Positions 12,541 to 23,492 of a DNA stretch of 64,000 nt are shown one piece after another (the stretch's first letter is position 1; every line of letters starts with the position of its first letter). This stretch comes from Argyresthia goedartella (lineage: Eukaryota; Arthropoda; Insecta; Lepidoptera; Argyresthiidae): contig OX463815.1 of NCBI GenBank assembly GCA_949825045.1, forward strand, positions 33,099,356 to 33,163,355, written 5' to 3'. The position numbers and the translations under genes are program-made. The notes beneath the pieces are model-generated. The model was given only the letters and a program-made list of their open reading frames with translations, did not search any database and was not told the DNA's origin.

Positions 12541-13068
12541 CTGTGGGGCAAAAGATAGTTGAGTTTTATATGTTTTCGGCGCATGATACTGGAGGAAGGA
12601 AATAACCAGCAAATGGTTAAACTTGTAGTGAATCACGTATAATTGGATCACAATATCTATCGATTGAACCTTTTTGGAAATATCGCTTTGAGCTTATTGC
12701 AATTAGCTTTTGATCAGCGGTATCCACAATGTTCAGTTAACAGATAAATACATAATCGTACATTGAAAAAATTAACACCCCACATTTACTTTCAATAGAA
12801 TTTATGACTAAGGTAGTGAATGTTACAATATATTATGTTCCTGAAGTCCCACTGAGAATCACGAAATAGATGCAAACATATGTTCATATTCAAAAATATG
12901 TTTGGACTTTCGCCTGACACTGGCATCCTCATGAATATAGATATTAGGAGACTGCTGCGGTCAGCTTCAATTAGCACTCGGATATACTTATACTCTGCGG
13001 TACTGGAGTTGATGGGATGACCTTTCCGAAGATGTAGAATTCTTTCTTTTGGATTTATTTTTAGAAGG

Positions 13069-13110
13069 AGAGCAACTACGGTCTCCTTGGTTATCGTAGT
13101 TGCTCGTAGG
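13069..13110. repeat. Short perfect hairpin
   Basis: An inverted repeat with the 11-bp stem gagcaactacg/cgtagttgctc surrounds the loop gtctccttggttat, in an intron of the host gene. Function unknown. Confidence 0.5.
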
Positions 13111-13820
13111 AGATGCGGGCTTGAATCCCATTGTTGACCATTATACCAACGAGATAAATACTATTTATCTTAATACATTTTGAGGACGATTTGAGCGTAT
13201 CGTGGGTGAATGGGTGGGTCACAAAGTTTCCTAAAAAAGTCGCGCTACGCTTAAGTCATCAGATTTATTGAAATGTTCACTTGTCAGCATTTTAATAACT
13301 CACCATATTCTGACACGCTAAAGTAAATCCCACTTGTATGGACTTATTTTTTGTTGCCCTAATGGCTCTTGAAGGCAAGCTCAGATTTGGTGGAGTTACT
13401 AAACAGGGGTTAAGGTATCTCCCATATCTTAATCTGAAGTTACTCAAAAAATCCCCTCTTGGCCTACCCTACTATTTTGTTGTATTTTTGGTGCTTCGTT
13501 TGGTATACCTATGAAATTTATGATAGGGAATGCGTCGTTATAATTGAAACGTTATTAAATTACATTCCCAAATATCGAGTGGATTGATATGCAGCTCAAC
13601 TTTGAGGAAGCATTCTGACTGTTGTTATTTTCAATCAAAATTCCCAAGTTCATTGCCCGAGGCAATTTTATGAATCTTCCCTGTAGCCGGTATTTTATGA
13701 CTGAATATCTGAAGCACCTCTTTTGCATTTCGTCAGAAAACAGTCTCGAATACTGCCTAAACTGAAGGCATTTTTTTAAGCACGCAGTATCCAATTGCAC
13801 GGTTAAAAACGTCAGGCGAA

Positions 13821-13956
13821 CTATTTTTGAATCACACGCGCCGTGGCGAGCGCTCGCCAAGCGCAACGATTGGTTCATATCACTCGAGGTAACTAAGCTC
13901 CACCAATCGTGTCGCTTGGAAAGCGCTCGCTTCCGAGGCGAGTGATTAAAAAATAG
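13821..13956. repeat. MITE-like foldback
   Basis: Arms of about 55 bases (left begins ctatttttgaatcac, right ends gtgattaaaaaatag) are imperfectly complementary and enclose a loop near 13880-13895. The core contains gcgagcgctcgc. Size and structure suit a miniature inverted-repeat transposon in intron 7. No target-site duplication was identified. Confidence 0.6.
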
Positions 13957-14323
13957 AGCTCCCTGGTGAGACAGAATTGGTGAGGCGAAGTCCCCTTTAG
14001 TCTTCGTGTTAGGTTTACATTTAAGATTTAAAAAAGTATAAGTTGGTGACAAATCCAGAAATAGAAAAAATAACTGTGCCATTCAGTATTTAGAATGTGA
14101 AAAATAAACGAGTGGCCAGCGTAGAACAGTTGCACTTAGCCAAGAACAATGAAGAATATGGAGAGCTGACCATCAACCCCCAATAGCGGAAAGAAAAAAG
14201 AAGAAGAACTTGGTTTGCTGAAAGAGATTTCTTGCTTGATTGCTTGCTGTAGATAAGCTTGCCTTTATACAGCATTATTAAGTTATTGGTATTATTACGC
14301 ATTATAAAAAAAATAATACTCAC

Positions 14324-14502
14324 GGCAGCTAACAAGAAGTCGAAGTTGCAGACAGTCAAGTCCTTCAGCTTGGTGAAGTCGCCAGCCAGCAGTAGATGCA
14401 GCCAAGACTCTTCTACATGTCGCTGTGTGAAGGCGGCCGCGGTTCTGCTGGCTGAGTGGAACGGCTTCGAGTCTAGTATCGTGTCATCGTCCTCTACGAC
14501 TC
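14324..14502 (-). CDS. NWD-like host gene, exon 7
   Basis: 179 bp; the acceptor is ...tttccaacag and the donor |gtgagt. It completes a codon with two bases, adds 59 codons and ends in phase 0. The product includes FTQRHVEESWLHLLLAGDF, an amphipathic helical segment like the region between the NACHT module and the WD repeats in NWD proteins. Phases fit exons 6 and 8. Confidence 0.82.
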
Positions 14503-14784
14503 CTGTTGGAAAAATAATATGTTAGGCATAATATTTTAGGCCTGATGAAATGAACTCAGGTATATGACCTGTCATAAGAATGATATGCCATCAAACTAAA
14601 CAAAATCAAGATAACCTACCTTTTGGGTGTGATCAAGTTGTCCGTGGCAACGGGTTAATCGGTGGATGATGAAAATATGATGCCATTGAAGAAATGGATC
14701 CTTCAGAACTTTCAATGAAGGTAATGGGAGAGAAGTAGCCTATCAGTAGAAATAACTTCCACAACAGTAGATAAACTACTAGTC

Positions 14785-14915
14785 TTCTGCGCCCTTCGAG
14801 TGTCCGTGTCATCGGAAAGTGCGTGAGTTGTAGCGCGGCCAGGTCTGAGAGTCCACAGCACAGCACACAGTGGGCTTTTGCACGTGCACGTAGCGACACG
14901 TGTAGGAGCGCGAGG
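14785..14915 (-). pseudogene. Degenerate duplicate of host exon 6
   Basis: On the plus strand this aligns with 15125-15250 (shared blocks gtgtccgtgtcatcg, agcgcggccaggtc, cacgtagcgac) but lacks a continuous frame and a clear donor. It is read as a decayed tandem duplicate of exon 6 within intron 6. Confidence 0.7.
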
Positions 14916-15117
14916 CTACGAGTTTAGTAATGACCCTTTACATTGCCCACACCGAAACATGATGCCGTCGAGGGACGTCTATTGGTGTGGTAGCTGTGTC
15001 TGATGGAAGGATATCGTACCAATTAGCAATGCTACGAATTATGACCGGTCTGTATGGAAGGAAACGCAGAAGTAGCCTAGTAGTCGCAAGAATGTTGCCC
15101 AGCAACGGGAATCTTAC

Positions 15118-15318
15118 CAGGCTCCTGCGCTTCACTGGTGTCCGTGTCATCGCCGTCAGCCAAGAAGTGCGCGAAGTGCAGCGCGGCCAGGTCCGAGTGC
15201 GCGTCGCGCAGTGCGCTCTGCACGCGCACGTAGCGACGTCGCGCGCGTGCGGAGGCTGCGGCGGCGCGCCAGCGCCACGTGCAGCGGCCCGAGACTACGT
15301 TCTCAAGGAGGAGCTTGC
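15118..15318 (-). CDS. NWD-like host gene, exon 6
   Basis: 201 bp, acceptor ...cccctcgcag, donor |gtaaga, phase 1 in and 1 out. It encodes an Ala/Arg-rich stretch (WRWRAAAASARARRRYV) followed by an acidic end (DGDDTDTSEAQE). The exon is much more GC-rich than its surroundings. Phase and position fit the NACHT-associated helical region. Confidence 0.8.
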
Positions 15319-16334
15319 CTGCGAGGGGATCGTTCAAGCAATGACTTGTGACATGTATACTGCTGCCTAATTCGTTAATATAAATCAAACGAAATTTTTA
15401 CAAAAATGATATATTTCAATTACTCAAAAAAAAAAAACGGTGATGGAATGTGAGGAAACCTTCACATCTGGATAATTGCGCTGATTAGCTAGGCATCTGA
15501 CACGAAACATGGAGAATTGAGTAACTATCTAAAAGTTGGCGAGCTGCGCCCCTACATACTATCCCATATAGTAAATAAACATTTGTGTTTTGAAGAGCAT
15601 TGTAATTACAGATATACTTACACAGGGCGTAACAGAAAAGTGTACAGTTTAGGCGGTTGTTGGGGATATTATTCTGATTTTTTTTTGTTCTATGTAACCA
15701 ATTTGATATGAGCAACTTTCAAATTTCAATTCTCGATACATTTTGGGCCGACTGTCTGGCCCTGATTTTTATGGGGATGAGAAAAATGTTGCCCCAATGT
15801 ACTTTGAGATAAACTCTAACAAAAAAATAATTTCCAGCAAACCTAGGAACGAGTTTTCAGCTTAACCAACTGATGAAGTAAATATAAAGCTTGTTAATAA
15901 GAAATGCATTTTTTTTTCTGTCTCCGGCTTTGAGGTATGTTTGTTTGAGCTGTGAAACAAGTAAGTTCTACCTCCAACCACTGTCCTGTTCCGTAAGCCT
16001 CTAAAGGAAGTAATTACTTTGCTCTTCGTTCAATTGGTTTCATGTTTGTTTGCTAGTTATTAACATTTTTACTGTTTCTTTATAAACGGATTATTCTTGT
16101 GATGAAAAATTGCCGTTTATAATTTTCTTAAAACTATGAAATTTATTATTCGTTTATCTATAATACCTATATGTGGTTATGTGTGTTTCGATTGGCCTGT
16201 ATCAAATTGTTAGTTTTATAAAAAGTAGTAGTTACAGAGGTCATAAATAAACCATACCTCATTCAAAAAACGTAAATTTTGTATTAGATACAAGATTTGT
16301 CTGAAACTGGCCTTTGTAAAAAATATGTACTCAC

Positions 16335-16478
16335 TCATCATAAACTTGGCCACACAAATAGTAGAAAAGTTGAAGTTGGCATCCTTGAGTGAGATCACTG
16401 CCTCACTATTGCTCGTCGGCATAAGAAGTTCCAACAACTCGAGCTCAGTGAGACCAAACTCCGAACATGTAATGTAAC
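16335..16478 (-). CDS. NWD-like host gene, exon 5 (winged-helix region)
   Basis: 144 bp, acceptor ...ctcttgcag, donor |gtgagt, phase 1 in and 1 out. The sequence YITCSEFGLTELELLELL matches the usual start of the winged-helix segment after a NACHT domain (a 'GLTE-ELL' motif). It joins exon 4 without breaking the frame. Confidence 0.88.
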
Positions 16479-16909
16479 CTGCAAGAGAAATGGCTTTTGT
16501 TCGAGAGCTCCCTTGAGATATGAAGAGGACTTACGAAAGTACGATAAATTGCATTCTAAGTTGAGGTATTAAGGCAAAGCAATACGCTCTGATGAAGCTA
16601 GAAATATTAACTTTGTAGGATAATCCGGACTTTTTAGAATCATAATTAGTTCTTTATGTTAACGAACCCCAAAAATATTGTATTGTAAAACGGGTTATGC
16701 GTAAAACCAATTTGTTCCCCCGTTATAACAAACCACGAAACAACATGTTATCGCGCAAAGTTATGCAAATTAACCATCGCTGATGGATGACGGACGCAAA
16801 ATTAGGAAATTTGCATATACAGCGCCCATACAGGCTCGTAAAACTAAACCACCCAACTAAGAACGCCGTCTAACGTACCTTTCTGCATACGACCGTAATA
16901 ATTACTCAC

Positions 16910-17654
16910 CTGCTAATTTGCTAAAAGCTTTAGAACCGAAAACGACTTCTAAGTTATCAAAGGCACCGTCGATATAATCCCCATAACTGTTGTTCTCTGT
17001 TGTTTCCTCAATAGGGTCCAAAAGGTAATAGCACTGTGAGATCTTGAATTTCTCTTTCTGAGCTGGAGTCAGTTGCAAAAGGTCTAAAGGCACCGCGCTA
17101 GTACACACTAGAAATACGTTCCAGGGTAGTGAAACTGGAAGCCAGGACAACCCCGTCACTATATCACATTCTAAAGGATTCACTCTGTGAACGTTGTCGA
17201 TAAAGATCAAAAGAATCTCATTCTCCATATCTTCGCATCTTTTTAGCAGGCTTTGGAACCAATTATTAATGTACAATGGATCGAAGCTGGCGTCTTTTGG
17301 GAGGTAGCCTTCTGGAATGTTCAGTATTATCGATATCTGTTGGCACAATACTCTTAGAAGCTCCAAGTTATATGCCGATCTTGGCGTAGCGGCTGAAAAC
17401 CTGATTATCCTGAGCACAGGTTTCGGGAATATCTTTTCGCAGTTATAGTATAAATGGGTTAGTAGAGTACTTTTTCCGGAGGCATCTGGGCCGTGTATTA
17501 AAACAGGTAAGTGTCGTGTTTTCGTTTCGTAGTTCTGCTTTATACTGCTCAGAATCACCGTCGAGGCTTCTTCCACTTGCTTAACTGTTACCTTATATAG
17601 ATGATTATGTTCTATGCATATCCTAAGATGTGTGATGTGTTCTAGGAATACTTC
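16910..17654 (-). CDS. NWD-like host gene, exon 4 (NACHT ATPase core)
   Basis: 745 bp, the largest exon; acceptor ...ctatttcag, donor |gtgagt, phase 0 in and 1 out. It holds the P-loop GPDASGKST (Walker A), a hydrophobic strand ending in LLIFIDNVHRV (Walker B with the NACHT-type small residues after it), and a sensor-like strand NVFLVCTSA. This fits a STAND-class NACHT nucleoside triphosphatase, and the motif LRVLCQQI plus the flanking exons favour the NWD1/NWD2-like group. The frame continues upstream of the first GTG to the splice acceptor, so no start codon is implied here. Confidence 0.9.
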
Positions 17655-18364
17655 CTGAAATAGATAGTTCCTTTAATTATTGGCCGGAATTTCAATGAGA
17701 CAGTTGTTGAGTAACTTTAGTTCTCGCGAAGTGAACAGCTAAACGTCCAACTTTGGAATGTCGTTCATAGAACGAGTTCGTAAAGAACTTCGAACTTTAG
17801 TGGTCTCGGCAAAAATCGGAAATTAAGTCCCTCAGCGAAATCAGAATGTTTTTAGAGTTAAAGGGAATTGTCTCCAAACCTTTTTTTCAGCTACTTTAGG
17901 TGTTCACAGCAGGTATTTTTATGGCTAAAAATACTTTGTGGGAGCCCAATTTTCGCTAATCACTCGATGATGCCACCGCTATGGTCTCATAATATGCCAT
18001 CATTCCTCCCTCCTTCCCCCGCCCTCAAGTCTTACATGCTTACCTATACAACGGTGGTCATGTGGTCTATTATGTAATTAAGAGTATTTAATATAGTGTA
18101 ATTGTTATAAAACCATACACGACGTTGTATTCTTAAATTGTAGGGCAAAAAAATAGTTGTGTTCATTAGTACTTTAGACACTGCTCACTGAGGGAACTTA
18201 ACACAAACTTTTTTAACGCACTTGTTGCTGGCCAGCTAATTAAAGACAATAAAAGCTGTTTTCTGAACTAAAAAAAGAATATAAAACAACATTCTGTTTT
18301 TCTTTATTTTTCATCTTATTTTCATGAAAAAATTAAAAAGTATTATACGTTTTAAATTAATCAA

Positions 18365-19330
18365 TATGGGAAAAAAACAAAAGTTTCGATTCATCCACTA
18401 GGTAGATTATTTTGAACTTTAATAAGAAAGGTTGGTGTACAGAAAAATAGCAAACCACTTCAACAGTTCTAAAGATATGGTAATGAATGCTGTAAAACAT
18501 TTCAAGAAGTTCAACACCACTGAAAACGCACCTAAAAATCGAGACCAAGGAAAAATCCTCTGCGGGAAAACTCTAAGACAGTATTTTTGGCAAAAAAGAT
18601 CCGTTCGGAGTTGTTTCGTGCAGGGGGGGTTGAAGGGTGTGTCTGCAAGAACATCGGACTAAGACTATGTGAGGATAAGTGAGTTCAGCAACGTTAGAGT
18701 GTCTCGGAAGGTACCACTTTTGAAAAACCAAACTGTTAAGGCAAGATTGGCGTTGTTAAAAAATATGAACACTGGACTGAATGAGAGTAAGATAATATGC
18801 TTTTTCTGATGAAACAAAGAAATGACCCCGAACAAAGAACGAAGTAGTCAAAGATTGGGGCAGAAATATCAAAGTGAGGGGCTATTTTTCAGGCCTAGGT
18901 GTTGGATCTGTTGTGGAAAATAGAAGGCAATATGGATAAATTCCAGTACAAGAATATATTAGAACAAGTATGCGGAGCAAAATTTACCGGTTATTGGACT
19001 TTCCCACAGGATAATTATCCGAAACACACTGCAAAAGTAGTAAAAGACTATGACAGTTTTGGATTGGCCTCCGTAACGTCCGGATTTAAATCCAATAGAA
19101 AATTTGTAGTACCCGGTGAAGAAAACAGTGGCGACAAAGCATACATCAAACGTCGATCAACTTTACACAGCCTTTACAGAAGTATGGGAGCAAATTCCAG
19201 TAGAAGCTTGTACAAAATTGATCGCTTCTAAAGCCCCAGAGATATCGTGTTGACATTTCTGCCAAAGGACATGCGACCAAATATTTATTGTACCGGAATG
19301 TTTTATACATGTGATACGAATTTTGTGGAA
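18365..19330 (+). pseudogene. Degraded Tc1-like transposase
   Basis: Shifting frames preserve an N-terminal helix-turn-helix (VYRKIANHFNSSKDMVMNAV) and, near 19070-19100, the Tc1-type segment RPDLNPIENL that precedes the catalytic third acidic residue. Many stops and frameshifts are present. It sits in intron 3 of the host gene on the opposite strand. Terminal inverted repeats were not located. Confidence 0.8.
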
Positions 19331-19638
19331 TAAAGATAATTTAGATATTAACAATATATTTTGTATTTATTTTTCAAATTCATTGTCTTAAAATATATGG
19401 CCATATCTTTACTTAGGCTGTACTGCTTGCAATTAATAAAAGATAAGAGCATTAGACAAGTTTTGTTGATAAAATTTCGTTTTAACATTACACAATACAT
19501 ACACTGATAACCACTGTATATGTATGCTATGTCGCTGTTTCTAGTTCCCACGACACAGGTAACCCTAGTGTGGGGCCAGAAACAATGTATGTGCCTGTAA
19601 ATGTTTAACTTTATGTTGATCTACGACAATCTCCCCAC

Positions 19639-19798
19639 CTGTACAGTCTTTTTTCTTCCCTTGCCCTGGTCGGGCTCCGTGCTCAGGCTTTCGTCGATGA
19701 GGGCGCCGACCGAGGCCACGACCTGCTCCCGGAATGGAGCGAGCCTCTCCTCGCATTCTGAGGGGGGGTCCGTACGGGACGACTCCGCTGATGAGGGC
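19639..19798 (-). CDS. NWD-like host gene, exon 3
   Basis: 160 bp, acceptor ...cttccaacag, donor |gtgggg, one base to complete a codon then 53 codons, ending in phase 0. The product is acidic and Ser-rich (PSSAESSRTDPPSECEERL) then helical, with a basic end (GKGRKKTVQ). Another frame is also open, but only this one fits the phases of exons 2 and 4. Confidence 0.8.
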
Positions 19799-20486
19799 CT
19801 GTTGGAAGGTGAAAATTACTTCCTTCTGGACGGTCTAGGATCTAGGGAATCAAGGATTAAGAAGCTAGGCGTCGTGCCCACCTACGTAACAAAGGTTTGC
19901 ACGGCATGTTCTTCCCAATCCTTCGATTCCGATCGTTGATCGATCCAAACATGACCTTTGTCACGGCACTTCAAGTCATGTCAAGTTACTTAAGTGGCCA
20001 CTACGCCTGAAGATAAGCTGGCGTCATAACTTTTCCTATAGGGTGTGGCAGAGGCACAGTTTTGCTCACAATGTGACACTTATTGAATACTCCATTTGGT
20101 GGACATTTTGAACCTTGAATTATAGAATAATTCAAAAATTAGTTACCGTTATTTCTCGATCTTGTGCATTCCGCACAATTTATTCTAAACAAGAAACCTT
20201 TTACATTGAAAAAGTTTTTTTCAATGATCAATTATGATTCTCCAACAAGAACATGATCAATTAGCCACTCTCAACGTCTCAACGTCGGGAAAACCACAAC
20301 TGCAAGTGCATCTCTGACACCCCGTATAACAATGGGCGTGACGCTATTTTGTTGTTGTTGTAGAAAGTATACTAAAACAAGCTTCTAGTTTTATCCATAG
20401 CAAAGTTTACACGGAAAATATACTCCATGGTCTCGATACAGGGATGGCAATGCCATGGCCCCAAAATAAATTACAGTATGACTTAC

Positions 20487-20655
20487 TCCAGCGTTACAAC
20501 ATGGCTCTCAGGCAGGATCTCCTTGATTCTCCTCATCAGCTGTTTTATCCTCCTGTGCGCTAGTACGGTGACCCTCGAGTCATCAGGCTCTGGCTCTGGT
20601 GGCTCTCTGAACACTGCCACCATGCCCTTTGGGTGGGCCCCGGTTGTTAACAGGT
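20487..20655 (-). CDS. NWD-like host gene, exon 2
   Basis: 169 bp, acceptor ...tgtcgacag, donor |gtaagt, taking two bases to complete a codon and ending with two bases. It encodes LLTTGAHPKGMVAVFREPPE and a basic helix (HRRIKQLMRRIKEIL). The preceding intron is 18.6 kb and contains the nested retrotransposons. Confidence 0.8.
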
Positions 20656-20760
20656 CTGTCGACAATGATGGAGTATGGTACATTATGATACTAGTGTGCT
20701 AAGTTCGTCACTACTCACGAAGCGGTATAATTCGCGAGAGGCATCAGGCGAGCACGGTAA

Positions 20761-21137
20761 GGCACAACGCAGACAGAAGACGGCGTAAGGCATAACACGT
20801 AAGGTAAGTTTGATCTTCGCCGCGTTCTGTTTGCGAACGCGGCGAAGATCAAACGTACCTTACGCCTTATCCTTACGCCGTCGGCACAACGCAGATAGAA
20901 GACGGCGTAAGGCATAACGCGTAAGGTAAGTTTGATCTTCGCCGCGTTCTGTTTGCTAAAGCAGCGAAGATCAAACGTACCTTACGCCTTATCCTTACGC
21001 CGTCGGCGCTACGCAGACAGAAGACGGCGTAAGGCATAAGACGTAAGGTACGTTTGATCTTCGCTGCGTTATGTTTGCGTACGCGGCGAAGATCAATGAC
21101 GCCTTATGCCTTACGCCGTCTTCTGTCTGCGTAGCGC
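20761..21137. repeat. Three tandem palindromes, 122-bp period
   Basis: Three units start at 20761, 20883 and 21005, exactly 122 bp apart. Each is a near-perfect palindrome: gacggcgtaaggcat at the left pairs with a ccttacgccgtc-type end, and the inner arm cttcgccgcg pairs with cgcggcgaag around a loop of about ten bases. Unit 3 (21005-21137) extends the stem outward to ggcgctacgcagacagaaga and its complement. It lies in the large intron. Long hairpin RNA or a foldback transposon cluster are both possible. Confidence 0.9.
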
Positions 21138-21402
21138 CTGTCTGCCTTGGGGAGATCCAAGTGTGTATTATCAATGCACACGAGTTTCATACGACATTTT
21201 GCAACACCCTTGCGAGGAAAAAATTGTCTTGTATTGATAATAACCACACAACGAACATATGAACAAATATTTATTTTCCGAGCATCGTGAGTACTTAAGG
21301 TCACTAGCATAACCGCTAAATAGCCTACAAAAATAATGTTTTGAATATGCAAATTACGGTTAATATGTAATGAAACAAATATAATTTAAACTAAATGTGA
21401 AA

Positions 21403-21875
21403 AACCGGCCAAGTGCGAGTTGGACTCGCACACGAAGGGTTCAGTACCACCGTACAATGGTAGGGATGGTCTGGAGTGAATAGTTTGGATTTTACATAGC
21501 AAAATGTTGTTTACAAAGTTATTGGCGCGGCTAATTTCACACTCCATGTACGTAACCAGGTGCATACATACGTTTGTATAAAGGGCTCACCTTTAGCGGA
21601 TGACCTACTCGCTGGGGCGTCCAAACTTTTTTAGCATCATGTTGGGGTCATTTGATCAGCTTCCTAAAAGTTTCAGGGTGCGGAATTTAATAGTTTTTAA
21701 GACATGATTTTTTGAAAATCTGAAAATACTTTGTAAAATGATGTAACGCAACGCAAATAATATGTTTAAATCTTGTCTGTGGTCAAAATACATTACCTAC
21801 ATTTCGTTGTATATTTGAAATGATGAGAATTCTCTAAAAAAAGGAGGAAATGTGGAATCTTTTTTTAATAATACC
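21403..21875 (+). repeat. Left half of an interspersed repeat split by DIRS
   Basis: It begins aaaccggccaagtgcgagt, the typical head of a short repeat I associate with Lepidoptera; another copy is at 36388-36776. The sequence stops at the DIRS left end. A tail with the usual gacagacggacgg and ggtacggaaccct ending appears at 34771-35489, on the other side of DIRS. Confidence 0.65.
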
Positions 21876-22081
21876 TATTAAATATCTTGACCGATATTCA
21901 GGGCCTAATTAAAAACATGAGAAGACATCCTTGATTTTCAGTGCTAAACTAGTGACGTATATCCGGTCCGTCCATTCCCGCCCGGATGTTCGGTTAAGCC
22001 GCGTGGTACCTTGTTTGCGCGCGCGCCCCACCACACCACCGAGGCAGTTCGGATTGTTGAATTCGAATTTAGCTTCATTGG
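21876..22081. repeat. DIRS left inverted terminal repeat
   Basis: From atattcagggcctaat to agcttcattgg it is the reverse complement of 34536-34720 with very few mismatches. The outermost bases (tattaaatatcttgaccg) are left-specific and reappear, complemented, inside the internal complementary region. Confidence 0.85.
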
Positions 22082-22230
22082 CGTCTTGATTTTCGCACGG
22101 CACAGTCGCTGCTCAGCTCCTGAGTACGGCCCGCCAAAAATCTATACATCGTGACGTGAGAACTTCTTTTGATATTATAACCAACTGTTCGTAAAAGATT
22201 CCCAACGGTGTGACCGTTCGTTTGTGTAAA

Positions 22231-23492
22231 ATGGAGCAAGAAACCCCGGAGGTTCCGTCCAGTGTGGAGCACGTGGCGGCGCGTAAGGATAAAGGCAAGA
22301 AAAGGCGGAAACCGGTGAGCTCTTCGGACTCCGATAATTCTAGTTCGTCCTCGTCGAGTTTCTCGGAAAGCGACGATCGCAGGAAGCGGTACCGACGGCG
22401 CAAACGCATCAAGGAACGTAAGTTCGATCTTCTTTTTAACGAGATTAAAGATCTTAAAAGCCAACTTGCTGCTACATAGGAATTTCACGAATATGATTGT
22501 GAACCACGGCATGACTTGATTGCCCTAATGTTAGTGGAGACCTCTACGAAGGTCATGTTGAGGAGTCCGAGCCCGCCAACATTGACTCGGCTTTCGAGGT
22601 CGATCTTAACATTTTTACTGGTACAAAAACCAAGGAGCCCGCTGTACCGCAGGCGTCTCCCGAACTAACACAACAATTAAAAGATTTGCAGCGATTCAAT
22701 AGCCAGGACTGGATTAACGTCCGATATGCCGACGTCCAAAAACACTATTTATTTGCGCCGGGTTTCACTAATCTTGAAGCTAATGACGAGATAAAGAGGT
22801 ACGATACATCTAAAACTACCCTAAACATGGAAAAGGCTTTTGCCGACATTTCCTATGCATTGCTCAAACAGCGCGACGCGCTTTTGAGTGAATTACAAGC
22901 CTTTCTAGCCTGTGCGCATCAGGTCGAAAACCTACGATTTGACGATATCCATACAAAGCTCAAAGAAATGTTGGCCAATGGTGAGTATAGCAAGATTTCA
23001 AACGACGCTCTCCAGCTCGTCTGTGGACACCGGGCTGAACTTATTCAATACCGCAGAGAAGGCATACTCTCATCAGTAAAAGACCAGTACCACAAAAATA
23101 CATTACGCAAAATTGCGCCGTCAGGTTCTCATCTATTTGAAGCCGACAAATTTAATGCTTTATTGGAAAAAGCGGGTGGAGTTAAAAATGTGTTTTGGGT
23201 GGAAGGAATGTCTCGCTACAATACTGCGCCACAGTACGAGCCTTCAACTTCTTCCCGCAGTCAGACGCAGAAACAGGCCGCAACTTATAACAATCGCGCG
23301 CAATATCATAATCAAAGCCAGTATCATACTTCGGCCCGAGGCAGGATAAATAATAATTCGTTTCGCGGGCGAGGCGCGCGGGGTTCACGCGGCCGTGGTC
23401 TCCCCGACAGGTCAGGAAGGGCTTATCAACCCAGACGTTCTCCCTCATCCCACCGGGATAGGAGACACCAAACCCATAAACGAAAATATTGA
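22231..23492 (+). pseudogene. DIRS ORF1 (gag-like), broken
   Basis: The N-terminal part has a basic Ser-rich tract (KGKKRRKPVSSSDSD) and a KERKFDLLF helix, ending at TAG 22477-22479. After a frame change the protein resumes by about 22530 and runs to 23492, with a helical core (LEANDEIKRYD, FADISYALLKQRDALLSEL) and an Arg/Gly-rich, RNA-binding-like tail (RGRGARGSRGRGLPDR). This matches DIRS ORF1 organisation. Its end overlaps the RT frame by about 100 bases. Confidence 0.78.
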
